A stretch of 64,000 nt of DNA from an uncultured Paracoccaceae bacterium (GCA_947489705.1 CANLEQ010000009.1:79996-143995), one strand, 5' to 3'. Shown: positions 8,268-17,446, numbered from the stretch's first letter. Made by a program: numbers and translations. The notes: generated by a model from the letters alone, not told the origin.

Positions 8268-9103
8268 CGCAACCGCCTCAACTTGGGATCGACGAGATCG
8301 CGAAGGCCGTCGCCGAGCAGGTTGAAGCCCAGCACCAGCACCAGGATCGCGAGCCCCGGGAAGGTGGCGTACCACCATTGCTCGGGCAGGTATTTGCGGC
8401 CCTCCGAGATCGACAGGCCCCAATCCGGGCTAGGCGGCGTCGCGCCCACTCCGAGAAAGCCCAGCACGGCGGCCGTCAGGATGATGAAGCCCATTCCGAC
8501 CGTCGCGCGCACGATGACCGGTGCCGCGATATTGGGCAGTATGTGCAGCAGCATGATGCGCCTGCGCCCCATCCCGATCCCCTCGAGCGCCTCGATGAAG
8601 AGCTGGGAACGGACCCTCTGCGTCTCGGCATAGACGGTACGGGTGAAGAACGGCCAATAGGTCGCGGCGAGCGCGATCATGGCGCTTTCCGCGCCGCGTC
8701 CGAGGATCTGCGCGATCGCGATGGCGAGGATGAGCTGCGGCACGGCGAGGAACACGTCCGTCAGCCGCATGACCGTGCCCGAGATCCAGCCGCCGAGATA
8801 GCCCGCGGCCAGTCCCAGCGGGATGCCGATCGCCATCGACAGGGCCACGACCGAAAGCGCGATCTCGATCGCGGGCCGGGTGCCGAGGATGACCCGGGCG
8901 AAGATGTCGCGCCCGAGATCGTCGGTGCCGAAGAGGAATTCCGCGCTCGGCGGCTGGAGCCGGTAGAGGATGTTGCCGCGGTTTACCCGGGCGATGTCCT
9001 CGACGAAGAGACCGGGAAAGGCGGCGAGGATCAGGGCCACGATGATAATGACGAAGCCCATCACGGCGGGCACGTCCCGCGCCAGTTTGCGAAGCAGCGG
9101 CAT
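8264..9103 (-). CDS. Peptide ABC transporter permease (DppC/OppC family)
   Basis: Inner-membrane channel subunit, 279 residues, about six helices. Family marks: the N-terminal helix, then FGTDDLGRDIFARVILGTR near residue 60, the EAA-type loop EALEGIGMGRRRIMLLHILPN near 175, and GFNLLGDGLRDLVDPKLRR at the end. ATG 9103 was chosen because it follows the preceding permease stop directly and gives a normal-length protein. It pairs with the DppB-type subunit encoded upstream. Confidence 0.92.
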   Translation of the reverse strand: MPLLRKLARDVPAVMGFVIIIVALILAAFPGLFVEDIARVNRGNILYRLQPPSAEFLFGTDDLGRDIFARVILGTRPAIEIALSVVALSMAIGIPLGLAAGYLGGWISGTVMRLTDVFLAVPQLILAIAIAQILGRGAESAMIALAATYWPFFTRTVYAETQRVRSQLFIEALEGIGMGRRRIMLLHILPNIAAPVIVRATVGMGFIILTAAVLGFLGVGATPPSPDWGLSISEGRKYLPEQWWYATFPGLAILVLVLGFNLLGDGLRDLVDPKLRRLR

Positions 9104-9105
9104 CT

Positions 9106-10116
9106 TCACATCCTTTCCGCGACGCGGGGATCGAGCAGCCCGTGCACCAGATCGACCACGATGTTGACGATGCCGTAGACCAGTCCGATCACCAAGGTGA
9201 CGGCCAGCACCGCCTGGAAATCCGACGTGAAGATCGCGTTGACCAGATAGGAGCCGAGGCCGGGCCAGTCGAAGATCGCTTCCACCGCCACGGCGGAGGA
9301 GACGAACGCCCCGAAGAGCAGGCCGATCTGGGTGACCGGCGTGACCAGCGAGTTGCGCAACACGTAGGGCAGGACAACCCGGCGCTCGGGATAGCCGACC
9401 GCCCGCTCGTAGGAGGCGAACTCGCTCTGCATCGACGAGATGACGGAGGATCGGGTGAAGCGGGCGACCGTCGCGAGGCCCCCGAGCGAGATGGTGAAGG
9501 CCGGCAGGATGATGTGGCGCAACGCCTCCCACGCGGTCTCGAACCGGCCGGTGAAAAGCGCGTCGATCACGTAGGAGCCGGTGATGAAGGGCGGCGGCGG
9601 CATGCCGGTGGGCAGCCGTCCGCGCAGCGGCAGGACCTGCAGATCCATGGAGAAAATCAGCTGCAGCATGATCGCGAACCAGAACGAGGCCGTGGCGAGA
9701 CCGGCGACCGAGACGACCCGCGTGACGTGGTCGAAGACCGAGTTGCGCCAGACGCCCGCCAGCGTGCCGAACGCGATGCCGAACACCGCGGCGATCAGCA
9801 GGGCGAAGAACGTGAGTTCTAGCGTTGCGGGAAGGCGCAGGGCGATATCCGCGCCGACCGCGCGGTTGGTATAGGCCGAGACGCCGAAATCGCCACGCGC
9901 GGCATGGCTGAGATAGTCCCAGAACTGGATGACGAGCGGATCGTTCAGCCCCAGATCCTCGCGGATGCGGGCGATCTGCTCGGGAGTGGCGTTGTCGCCG
10001 GCGATGGCGGCGGCCGGATCGCCGGCCCCCATGCGCAGCATCATGAAGGTCAGCACGAGCAGCCCGAGCAGCGTCGGCACGATCAGGATGAGTCGTCGGA
10101 TCACAAAAAGGATCAT
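9106..10116 (-). CDS. Peptide ABC transporter permease (DppB/OppB family)
   Basis: Channel subunit of the same importer, 336 residues. It starts MILFVIRRLILIVPTLLG, the classic DppB N-terminal helix, and continues with DPAAAIAGDNATPEQIARI and the loop EFASYERAVGYPERRVVLPY, which docks on the ATPase. It ends FTSDFQAVLAV... DLVHGLLDPRV. Between it and the upstream binding-protein gene lies a 68-bp gap with a strong hairpin, a common way to make more binding protein than permease. Confidence 0.92.
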   Translation of the reverse strand: MILFVIRRLILIVPTLLGLLVLTFMMLRMGAGDPAAAIAGDNATPEQIARIREDLGLNDPLVIQFWDYLSHAARGDFGVSAYTNRAVGADIALRLPATLELTFFALLIAAVFGIAFGTLAGVWRNSVFDHVTRVVSVAGLATASFWFAIMLQLIFSMDLQVLPLRGRLPTGMPPPPFITGSYVIDALFTGRFETAWEALRHIILPAFTISLGGLATVARFTRSSVISSMQSEFASYERAVGYPERRVVLPYVLRNSLVTPVTQIGLLFGAFVSSAVAVEAIFDWPGLGSYLVNAIFTSDFQAVLAVTLVIGLVYGIVNIVVDLVHGLLDPRVAERM

Positions 10117-10151
10117 GGCGTCCTCTGCCGGAATTCTGGTTCTGGAAGGTC

Positions 10152-10174
10152 ACCGCGCGACGGGGCCGCGCGGT
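10152..10174 (-). promoter_or_regulatory. Intercistronic hairpin between binding-protein and permease genes
   Basis: 8-bp inverted repeat ACCGCGCG / CGCGCGGT with a 7-nt loop and no T run. It sits right after the stop of the binding-protein gene, where such hairpins typically stabilise the upstream mRNA or partly terminate transcription. Confidence 0.45.
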
Positions 10175-10184
10175 GCGATGCGCG

Positions 10185-11764
10185 TCAGTCCGTCAGCGAC
10201 ATCCACCGGAAGTCCGAACCGGAGCCGATGGGCGAGAACTTGAAGCCCTCGACCCGGTCGCTGACCCCCCGCAGGGCGACGGTGTTGTAGATCCAGATGT
10301 CGACGGCATCGTCCACGATCTTGCGATAGGCCTCTGAATAGGCATCCGCACGCGTCTCCTGGTCTGTCTCCGTGCGCGCGGTCGCGAGCAGCTCGTCGAC
10401 CTCGGGGTTGGAATACCATGACGAGGCCTTCCACGTGCCGTGGAACTGGCTGTCGTACATCTGGCCGATCCAGTTCTCGGGATCGACGAAATAAGTCGAG
10501 ACCCAGTGGACCCACATGTCGGGCGTGGTTTCGACCGATCCGGTGCTGGAGGTGAGGTTGGCCCATGTCGCCGCGACCAGCTCGACGTCCACGCCGACAT
10601 CGGCCAGGCCCTGCTGAAGCAACTGCGCCGATTGCGTCGTCTGGTCGAGAGAGGACTGGATATGGATCTCGAGCGGCCGGTCGAGATCGACGCCCTCCTC
10701 GCGGGCGGCGTCGCAGAATTCCTGCGCTTTTTCGGGGTCGTATTCGTAACCGACCGCATCTTCCGGAACGCCCCAGAGATTGCCGGGCAGGGGTCCGGGA
10801 TTGCGGGCGACCATGCCCTTCAGGACGATGTCGATGAAACCCTCGTACTGAAACGCATGGCTGACGCATTTGCGGAAGTTGAGGTTGTCGAAGGGCGGAC
10901 GTGCATTGTTCATGCGGATGACCATGATCCGCATCGACTCGTCCTCCGCGACATGGACACCTTCGGCCTCGCGCACCCGGTCGACCTGATCGGTCGGCAG
11001 ATAGCCGTCGGTCCCGTCGATATCCCCGCGCAGCAATGCCAGGACCCGGGTCGAGGTTTCCTGCACCGCGTGGGCCCGGACGATGTCGATGGGATCGTCG
11101 TTGTCGTCCCATCCGTAGAAATGGTCCTCGTTGCGCGCGAGATCGATGATCTCCTGCGGGCGGTAGGTCGCGGCATCGACCGCATAGGCCCCCGATCCGG
11201 CTTCGTTCGAGGCAAGCCACGCCGTCCCCCAATCGCCGTCGACCTCCTCCTCGGTGAGGATGTCCTCGTTCACGATCGCGACCAGCGGGATGGTCGACAG
11301 GAACGGCGCATAGGGCGTGTCGAGCACGAATTGCACCGTCAGCTCGTCGACCTTGGTGACGTTCTCGGGCTTCAGGACCGGGGTCATCGCCCCGGCCGGT
11401 CCCTGCCCGAGCGACAGCAGCCGGCGGAAGCTGTAGACGATGTCGTCGGCGGTCAGGGGGAGCCGTCGTGGAAGGTCACGCCGTCCTTGAGCGTGAACTG
11501 CCAGGTCAGGTTGTCGTCGCTCACGGTGTGGCTCTCGGCCAGCCACGGCGTCAGTTCGGGCGGATTGCCGATGTAGCGATAGAGGCCGTCATAGGCGTTG
11601 AGCAGCAGCATCTGCATCGGCACGTCATAGACCACGTGCGGGTCCAGACCGGCGGGAAGCGTGTCACCCCAGACCAGCTCGTTGTCGGATTGCGCGTGAA
11701 GTGCGCCTCCCGCGGCCAAGGTGGCGGCCAGCGAGAGCGTTCCAATCAAAGGTCTCATTTCCAT
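10185..11764 (-). pseudogene. Peptide ABC transporter substrate-binding protein (SBP_bac_5) interrupted by a one-base frameshift
   Basis: The gene encodes a DppA/OppA-family periplasmic peptide-binding protein. From ATG 11764 (AGAGG six bases upstream) it has a Sec signal (MRPLIGTLSLAATLAAGGA) and LVWGDTLPAGLDPHV. The frame then ends as ...GVTFHDGSP-stop at 11453. The next frame resumes exactly with LTADDIVYSFRRLLSLGQ and continues to 10185, ending SDFRWMSLTD. The family consensus there is F-x-DGxP-LTADDV, so both halves are one gene. The break falls at a run of five C on the coding strand (11456-11460). One extra C restores a 526-residue protein of normal length with no other defect. Either the reading frame is truly lost or the base is missing from the assembly. 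The intact surrounding operon favours the latter or a very recent mutation. Confidence 0.85.
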
Positions 11765-11771
11765 GTTCCTC

Positions 11772-12518
11772 TCAGCGGTGAAGTGCGGCGGTGTGGAGAA
11801 CGGGTTTGGCATCGGCGCGCGGCCAGCGCGCGCGGCTCTGCGTCAGGCGGTGGGCGATCATCATCTCGGCGGTCTTGAGCGCCGCGACGACCGGATTGAC
11901 GACCGGCACGCCCAGACGTTCGGTCAAGGCAGGCGTGGGATCGAGAAACGCCATGCTCATGCAGCCGAGCAGAAGGACGTCCGCCCCCTCGGCCACGCAG
12001 TCGCGCGCCGTCGTCTCGATGCGGTCGAGCGCATCCTCCTCGGCGCGGGCCAGATCGCTCACCGAAAGCCCCATGCCCCGCGCCGCGGCGAAATGCGTCT
12101 CCTGGCCCATTGCCCGCATCATGGCGCGACTGCGCCCCGGATCGCCCGGTCCCGGCGAGACGATCCCGATCCGGTCGCCGAGCTGCAGAGCCAGGTGGAT
12201 CGCGGCGGCGCCCGCGCCGACCACCGGAATGCTCACCGCCTCCTTCGCGGCGTCGATGGCGGGATCGCTGAAACAGCCGATGATGGCCGCGTCGAACCCG
12301 TCGGCCTCGGCCCTGCAAATCCCGTCCACGAGGTACGGGCCGACAGTGACCGCGTCCCAGGCGCCCTCGATCGACTCGCGTCCCTGCGCGGGGGTGCGGA
12401 CCTCGACCTCGGTCCCGGACGCGGCATGCCGGGCGAGAAAGGCCTGCCTTCGTGCGGGCTCGTCGGGGCCCACCACGACGTCGAGCGGTGCCACGAGGTG
12501 ATAGAGGATGCGGCCCAT
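11772..12518 (-). CDS. Aspartate/glutamate/hydantoin racemase family protein
   Basis: Member of the Asp_Glu_race superfamily, two-Cys cofactor-independent racemases and related enzymes; 248 residues from ATG 12518. The catalytic cysteines are visible as IIGCFSDPAID near residue 80 and LLLGCMSMAFLDP near 190, each in its usual Gly-Cys context. The start is taken 4 bp after the stop of the M28 peptidase gene, giving MGRILYHLVAPLD, typical for the family. It lies between a peptidase and the peptide-binding protein, so it probably converts a D/L amino acid or hydantoin-like product from the imported substrate. Substrate and racemase-versus-lyase activity cannot be told from sequence. Confidence 0.82.
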   Translation of the reverse strand: MGRILYHLVAPLDVVVGPDEPARRQAFLARHAASGTEVEVRTPAQGRESIEGAWDAVTVGPYLVDGICRAEADGFDAAIIGCFSDPAIDAAKEAVSIPVVGAGAAAIHLALQLGDRIGIVSPGPGDPGRSRAMMRAMGQETHFAAARGMGLSVSDLARAEEDALDRIETTARDCVAEGADVLLLGCMSMAFLDPTPALTERLGVPVVNPVVAALKTAEMMIAHRLTQSRARWPRADAKPVLHTAALHR

Positions 12519-12522
12519 GCGC

Positions 12523-14307
12523 CTAGCCCTGCGCGTCGATGACGAGCCGCGCATCGGCGATGATCCGGGCGGCTTCGTCCAGCCCGTCGATCACCCGGTT
12601 GCGGTCCCGTACCAGCCGCGTGCGCAGTATCCAGCGTTCCTCGCCTTCCGGCAGTTCCGCCAGCCGCGGCACGTCGTAGAGGACCGGGATCATCGTCGTC
12701 TGCGGCGTGTAGCCATAGGGGTCGTGACCGTATTTTCCGATCGCCGAGCTTTGCAGCGGGACGAGGATCCGGCTCAGCCGCTTCATCGTCCGGTTGAGGA
12801 TTTGCGCCGCGTCCTCGTTGCCCTGGCCCTTCTCGAAGGCGTCGCGCCACCTGGCCGAAAGCTGGTCGAACTCCGCGGCGGCGGCGCCGAACCTGTCGGC
12901 GGCATCGGCCGCTTTCTGAAGATCGATGGCGCGGCCCGGCTCGGAGAGCTCGGCCAGACGCGCGGTCACCTGCTCGGCGACCGGGACGAACGAGAACGGC
13001 AACACCGGCGCGGTGCAGAGCTCCCACATCCAGGCCAGATAGACCTCGAGATGCGTCTGCATCCACTCCCAGTCGAGCTTGTCGAACCGGTTCTCGATGG
13101 AATGGTGCCACCATCCGAGTGTCGCCAGCGCGCTGTCCTTCAGCTCCTGATCGGTGAACGAGCCTTCGCCGTGGAACATCGGGATGCCCAGACCGAAGAA
13201 GGAGGCGTCGCCGTTCTTGGCGGACCGCCGCCACGTGGTATCGCGCCCGTCGAGCGTGGCGTCCTCGATCTTCTGGTGGAATGCCTTCAGCTCGGCGTTG
13301 GACGCCGTGGCCCAGCGGGTCGTGGTGCCGATGCAGGCGGGCTGGTCGATCTGCATGTAGGCCACCGCATGATCGCGCAGGCGCGCCCATTCGTGATCGG
13401 CCCACCACGACGACCCTGCCATCGTGCCCGTCTCGTGCGCCGTCCAGAAGCCGCAGATGACGCCGCGCCGCAGCTTGGACCGGTTCGCGTTCAGGATCCG
13501 CGCCAGTTCCATCATGCACGCATTGCCCGCGGCGTTGTCGGTGGCGGCCTCTCCGGGCCAGCTGTCCTGATGGCCGCCCAGAAGCACGAAATCGTCCGAT
13601 TCCGGCCCCTCGTCGGCCGCGATCTCGCCGATGGTGATCTGCACGGGACGCCATCCGTTCTCGACATCGGTGACGAAGCGGCAGGTCACGGCGCCCTTCG
13701 CACAGGCGTCCTTGAGGGCCAGCCCCTCGATGCGCGCGATGCCGATGCAGGGAATCGTCGCCATCTCGGTATGGACGTTCTCGGGGGTGGGGTTGCCCCA
13801 GACCGGCTTGACCGATCCGAAGGGCACCGCCGTGTTGTCGGGCGGGCCCCAGTTCATCATCACCGCGCCCACCGCGCCCATCATCGCGGCGATCCGCTGT
13901 TTCTCGTGACGCGCGGGCGAATAGGAAAGCTCGGTGAGGATGATCTTGCCCGTGACGTCGAGGCCCTCGTAATCCGAGAATGCCCCCGATCCGACATAGA
14001 CCAGTTCGCCCTCGATGCCGTCGGGGCCGGTCTCGGTCGAATGACCCAGCGTGTTGGCCTCGATCCGGCGGCCGCCCTCGGACAGGATCGTGAACTCCGC
14101 CTCCCGCGGAAAGCTCACGACCGCCGGAAGCTCGTGGATACGGACGTTCTCGATCCCGTCGGCGAGCAGCGCGTCGCGGGAATATTCCGCCATGCGGCGC
14201 CCGTTCTGCGAACCGGCCGCGCGATGCGGGATCTCCCGCACGATGGTCTCCACATGCTTGCGGACCCGGTCTGCGGAGATGTCGGCGTCGTTCAAGTCCT
14301 TGGCCAT
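12523..14307 (-). CDS. M28 family zinc metallopeptidase (glutamate carboxypeptidase II-like)
   Basis: Predicted di-zinc aminopeptidase or carboxypeptidase, 594 residues. No signal peptide is visible, so it should act in the cytoplasm on imported peptides. A PA-type insert is suggested around 90-230 (GELVYVGSGAFSDYEGLDV, KIILTELSYSP). The metal-binding motifs then appear in M28 order: GGHQDSW (His), ATDNAAG (bridging Asp), AHETGTMAGS (catalytic Glu and ligand Glu) and MQIDQPAC (Asp). A long helical C-terminal region (450-570) resembles the dimerisation domain of the GCPII class. First gene of the minus-strand operon with racemase, binding protein and importer. It is divergent from a plus-strand M20 peptidase across a 107-bp promoter region. 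Confidence 0.85.
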   Translation of the reverse strand: MAKDLNDADISADRVRKHVETIVREIPHRAAGSQNGRRMAEYSRDALLADGIENVRIHELPAVVSFPREAEFTILSEGGRRIEANTLGHSTETGPDGIEGELVYVGSGAFSDYEGLDVTGKIILTELSYSPARHEKQRIAAMMGAVGAVMMNWGPPDNTAVPFGSVKPVWGNPTPENVHTEMATIPCIGIARIEGLALKDACAKGAVTCRFVTDVENGWRPVQITIGEIAADEGPESDDFVLLGGHQDSWPGEAATDNAAGNACMMELARILNANRSKLRRGVICGFWTAHETGTMAGSSWWADHEWARLRDHAVAYMQIDQPACIGTTTRWATASNAELKAFHQKIEDATLDGRDTTWRRSAKNGDASFFGLGIPMFHGEGSFTDQELKDSALATLGWWHHSIENRFDKLDWEWMQTHLEVYLAWMWELCTAPVLPFSFVPVAEQVTARLAELSEPGRAIDLQKAADAADRFGAAAAEFDQLSARWRDAFEKGQGNEDAAQILNRTMKRLSRILVPLQSSAIGKYGHDPYGYTPQTTMIPVLYDVPRLAELPEGEERWILRTRLVRDRNRVIDGLDEAARIIADARLVIDAQG

Positions 14308-14318
14308 GTGATCCTCGA

Positions 14319-14329
14319 TTGTCAGACAA
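14319..14329. promoter_or_regulatory. Candidate GntR/FCD operator palindrome TTGTCAGACAA
   Basis: Perfect 5-1-5 palindrome TTGTC-A-GACAA in the AT-rich divergent promoter between the M28 (minus) and M20 (plus) peptidase genes. It matches the general FCD-subfamily operator form TnGTnnnACnA. An FCD-type regulator is encoded 2.2 kb downstream in the plus-strand cluster. Confidence 0.5.
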
Positions 14330-14414
14330 ACTAATAATATGACAAAACGGTTGATCAGCCCGCGGTTTCAGGTCAACCCTTTTTTCGACACCCCCCGGAC
14401 GGAGATCGTTAACG

Positions 14415-15563
14415 ATGAAAAACCATGCAGCTATCGCGTGGCTTGCGACGAAAAAGGAGGCGATGGTCGAATTGCTGGCGGATCTCGTCGCGATCGACAG
14501 CAATTCGCACGACAAGGCAGGGGTCGATCGCTGCGGGGCCCGGCTCGCCTCTTGGTTCGACGCGGCCGGGCTGGAGTGCACGACGACCCCCCGCGAGGTT
14601 CAGGGCGACGCGCTTCACGCATGGCTGCCCGGCGGGACGGGAAACGCCCCGGCTTTGCTCATGGGGCACATAGACACCGTCTTTCCGACCGGAGAGGCCG
14701 CGCGCCGGCCGTTCCGGGTCGACGGGTCGCGCGGATCGGGGCCGGGCTGCGCCGATATGAAGGCCGGGCTCGTGATGAACGCCTTCGTCCTGCGAGCCTT
14801 CGCCGAGGCCGGCGCGCCGCCGGTGCCGCTGCACGCCCTCTTCACCGGCGACGAGGAGATCGGATCCCCCGCCTCACGGCCGATCATCGAGGCTGCCGCC
14901 CGCGAGGCCTGCGTCGTCTTCAACTCCGAGCCGGGCCGCGTCAGCGGCAACATCGTCGACGGCCGCCGGGGCGGAACCTTCTTCCGCGTCGCGATCGCGG
15001 GCCGCGCCGCCCATGCCGGGCTCAATCCCGCCGACGGGCGCAGCGCGATCCACGAACTCGGCCGCAAGATTGTGGCCTGGCACGGCCTGAACGATCCCGA
15101 ACGGGATATCTCGGTGAATGTCGGGCTCGTGTCGGGCGGACAATCGGTCAATACCGTCGCCCCCGATGCCGAGGCCCGAATAGACCTGCGCTTCACCGAT
15201 CCCGAGGACGAAGCGCGCCTGATCGCGGCCATCACCGGCATCGCCGAGGAGTGCCTCGAGGACGGCGTCACCGCGATCGTCGAGATCCTGGGCGGGTTCG
15301 CCCCGATGGCGCGGGGCGCGCGGGATCTCGCGCTGCGCGACCTCTATCTCGCGGCGTCCGAAGAACTCGGCTATCCGACGCAGGCGGAATTCACCCGCTC
15401 CTGCGCCGATTCCGGCGTCGCGTCGAGCACCGGCACGCCGACCGTCTGCGCCCTCGGCCCGATCGGCGGCAAGGCGCATACGCCCGACGAATATGTCGAA
15501 CTCGACAGCCTGGTCCCCCGCGCACAGGCGCTTGCGCTCGCGATCTCGAGGCTGCCGCTATGA
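14415..15563 (+). CDS. M20 family metallopeptidase (carboxypeptidase G2/ArgE/DapE superfamily)
   Basis: Cytosolic di-zinc amidohydrolase, 382 residues. Metal ligands are all visible: LMGHIDTVFP (His plus catalytic Asp, ~residue 80), GPGCADMKAG (bridging Asp, ~115), FTGDEEIGS (catalytic Glu pair, ~150), NSEPGR (~175) and the last His in GGKAHTPDEYVE (~358). The dimerisation lid lies between about 185 and 295, with GRAAHAGLNPADGRSA carrying the conserved lid His. The overall order is that of the carboxypeptidase G2 class, which removes C-terminal glutamate or other N-acyl amino acids. It opens a plus-strand cluster with a dehydrogenase, a GntR regulator and putP. The exact substrate is unknown. 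Confidence 0.88.
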   Translation: MKNHAAIAWLATKKEAMVELLADLVAIDSNSHDKAGVDRCGARLASWFDAAGLECTTTPREVQGDALHAWLPGGTGNAPALLMGHIDTVFPTGEAARRPFRVDGSRGSGPGCADMKAGLVMNAFVLRAFAEAGAPPVPLHALFTGDEEIGSPASRPIIEAAAREACVVFNSEPGRVSGNIVDGRRGGTFFRVAIAGRAAHAGLNPADGRSAIHELGRKIVAWHGLNDPERDISVNVGLVSGGQSVNTVAPDAEARIDLRFTDPEDEARLIAAITGIAEECLEDGVTAIVEILGGFAPMARGARDLALRDLYLAASEELGYPTQAEFTRSCADSGVASSTGTPTVCALGPIGGKAHTPDEYVELDSLVPRAQALALAISRLPL

Positions 15564-16540
15564 AGGCGGCGATGTATGAGCGGACGGGTCTGGCCGCCGA
15601 CGTGATCGGAATCGTCGACCTGCCCGACCCCGAGCCCGGCCCGGGCGAGGTCCTCGTCCGGATCGCAGCGTCAGGCGTCAATCCGCACGACACCAAGAAG
15701 CGGTCGGGCTGGTTGGGCGGTGCCGTGCCCGAAGGTGGCATCGTGCCCCACAGCGACGGCGCCGGAGAGGTCGTCTCCTGCGGGCCGGGCGTGGATACGT
15801 CCTGGATCGGACGGCGCGTCTATGTCCGGTCGGCGGGCCCCACGCGCGGCACCGCGGCGGAATATTGCGCGGTCTCGACCGACTACGTCTTCGATCTGCC
15901 CGTTGGCCTGTCCTTCGCGCAGGGCGCCTCGCTCGGCGTGCCCGCCTTCACCGCGTGGCTCTGCGTGCTGGGCGATGGCGGCGTCACCGGCGATACGGTG
16001 CTGGTGCAGGGCGGCTCAGGCGCCGTCGGGCGCGTTGCCGTCGAGATGGCCGCCTGGAACGGTGCGACCGTGATCGCGACGGCGGGCAGTCCCGAGCGTG
16101 CGGCCATCGCACGGCGCGCCGGCGCCACCCATGTCCTCGACTACCGGGAGGCGGATCTGACCGGCGCAATCCTCGATCTCACGCAAGGCAGGGGCGTCGA
16201 CCGGATCGTCGAGGTGGATCTGGGGGCCAACATGACGACCGACGCGCGGCTCCTCGCGGTGCACGGGACCCTCTGCTCCTATTCCTCCACCAGTGACCGG
16301 ACGCCGGTCCTGCCGTATTACGACTTTGCCCTCAAGGGGGTGTCGCTCCACTTCATACAGGCGTCGCGCATGCGCCCTGCCGACAATGCGGCCGCCGGCC
16401 GGGCGATCGGCGCGCTGCTGGCCGCGGGCCGCATCGCGCCGGATATTTCAGCCACGTTCGGCATCGACGATTGTGCCCGGGCGCATGATCTGATGGCCGC
16501 CGGCGGTGCCGGTGGCAATATCGTCGTCACGTTCCCCTGA
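15560..16540 (+). CDS. Zinc-free quinone oxidoreductase-like dehydrogenase (MDR superfamily)
   Basis: NADPH-dependent quinone reductase/alkenal reductase type of the medium-chain dehydrogenase family, 326 residues. An N-terminal GroES-like domain (PDPEPGPGEVLVRIAASGVN, PHSDGAGEVV) is followed by a Rossmann domain with VLVQGGSGAVGRVAVEMA near residue 150. The structural and catalytic zinc cysteines are absent, as in the quinone reductase branch. ATG overlaps the M20 stop by 4 bp (ATGA), so the two are co-translated. Its physiological substrate is not evident. Co-regulation with peptidases suggests it handles a product of the same imported compound. Confidence 0.85.
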   Translation: MKAAMYERTGLAADVIGIVDLPDPEPGPGEVLVRIAASGVNPHDTKKRSGWLGGAVPEGGIVPHSDGAGEVVSCGPGVDTSWIGRRVYVRSAGPTRGTAAEYCAVSTDYVFDLPVGLSFAQGASLGVPAFTAWLCVLGDGGVTGDTVLVQGGSGAVGRVAVEMAAWNGATVIATAGSPERAAIARRAGATHVLDYREADLTGAILDLTQGRGVDRIVEVDLGANMTTDARLLAVHGTLCSYSSTSDRTPVLPYYDFALKGVSLHFIQASRMRPADNAAAGRAIGALLAAGRIAPDISATFGIDDCARAHDLMAAGGAGGNIVVTFP

Positions 16541-16573
16541 AGGCCCCGGGGCGAAGCCGGCTGAAAGAAGACA

Positions 16574-17248
16574 ATGACAAAGTTGCGTATCGAGCCCATC
16601 TCCAAGCCGAAACTGGTCCGTGATGCGACCATCGAAACCATCCGGCATGCGATCATTAACGGTGTCCTGCCGCCCGGATCCCGCCTGATCGAGCGCGAGC
16701 TCTGCGAAGCGACCGGCGCCAGCCGCGCATCTGTCCGCGAGGCGATCCGTCAGCTCGAGGCCGACCGGCTGGTCGTGGTGATGGCTCACAAGGGGCCCGC
16801 GGTCGCGCGGCTGACCCCCACGCAGGCCGCCGAGATCTACGAGTTGCGCGCCGATCTGGAGGTCCGGCTGGCCCGGGCCTTCTGCGAGCGCGCGTCCGAG
16901 AGCGACATGGACAAGCTCGGCGCCCTTCTGCAGGAGGTCGTCGAGGCGGCGTCGCACTCCGACAAACCGGCGCTCGTCGATATCATGGGCCGGTTCGACG
17001 AGCATATCATGGCCGTCTCCGGGCTCGAGGTGACGTCTGACATGCTCCGCACGCTGCTGGCCCGGATCAGCTGGCTTCGCTTCGTCGCGATGACCCAGGC
17101 GGGGCGGATCCAGCGCAGCGTCCAAGAGATACGCGATATCGTGCACGCGCTGAGAGAACGCGATCCCGACGGGGCCGACCGGACCATCAGGTTCTACGTC
17201 CGAAATGCCGCCGAAGCGGCGCTTCAACAGCTCAAGGCAGCGCAGTAG
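16574..17248 (+). CDS. GntR family transcriptional regulator, FCD subfamily
   Basis: DNA-binding repressor or activator of 224 residues. A winged helix-turn-helix at about 15-75 (RHAIINGVLPPGSRLIERE, GASRASVREAIRQLEADRL) is followed by an all-helical FCD ligand-binding domain. The FCD domain has metal-type residues D-x3-H in the FDEHIMAVSG segment near 140 and a further His near 190 (DIVHALRERD). FCD regulators usually sense the organic acid or amino acid handled by their neighbours. This one sits 33 bp after the dehydrogenase gene and upstream of putP. The palindrome at 14319-14329 is its likely site. Confidence 0.9.
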   Translation: MTKLRIEPISKPKLVRDATIETIRHAIINGVLPPGSRLIERELCEATGASRASVREAIRQLEADRLVVVMAHKGPAVARLTPTQAAEIYELRADLEVRLARAFCERASESDMDKLGALLQEVVEAASHSDKPALVDIMGRFDEHIMAVSGLEVTSDMLRTLLARISWLRFVAMTQAGRIQRSVQEIRDIVHALRERDPDGADRTIRFYVRNAAEAALQQLKAAQ

Positions 17249-17277
17249 GGCCACGGCCCTTGTCAGAAGGGCGGCCC
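17248..17277 (+). terminator. Hairpin after the GntR gene
   Basis: GCCCTT-GTCAG-AAGGGC (17256-17272), extended outward by GGGCC/GGCCC around a small bulge, starting at the gntR stop codon. There is no strong T run, so it is a weak terminator or attenuator before putP. Confidence 0.4.
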
Positions 17278-17446
17278 CTCGCGCCCCAAGGTTGCGCCCG
17301 TCGCCCGGCTCGCTAGGCTGTGAAGAGGTCCTTGCGATGCCAAACCTGTCCGAAATGGCCGGAAAGTTGCGCAAAGATCCATTTCGGGGCGCGGGGCGCC
17401 TGGGTTTGCACGGACGGTGCCGTTTTCCCGCGCCCCGACCAACGGC

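Noticed and set aside
10185..11764. Programmed ribosomal frameshift in the peptide-binding protein
   Set aside because: No slippery heptamer with stimulatory structure is evident and the family is not known for recoding; a missing base in the C run is simpler.
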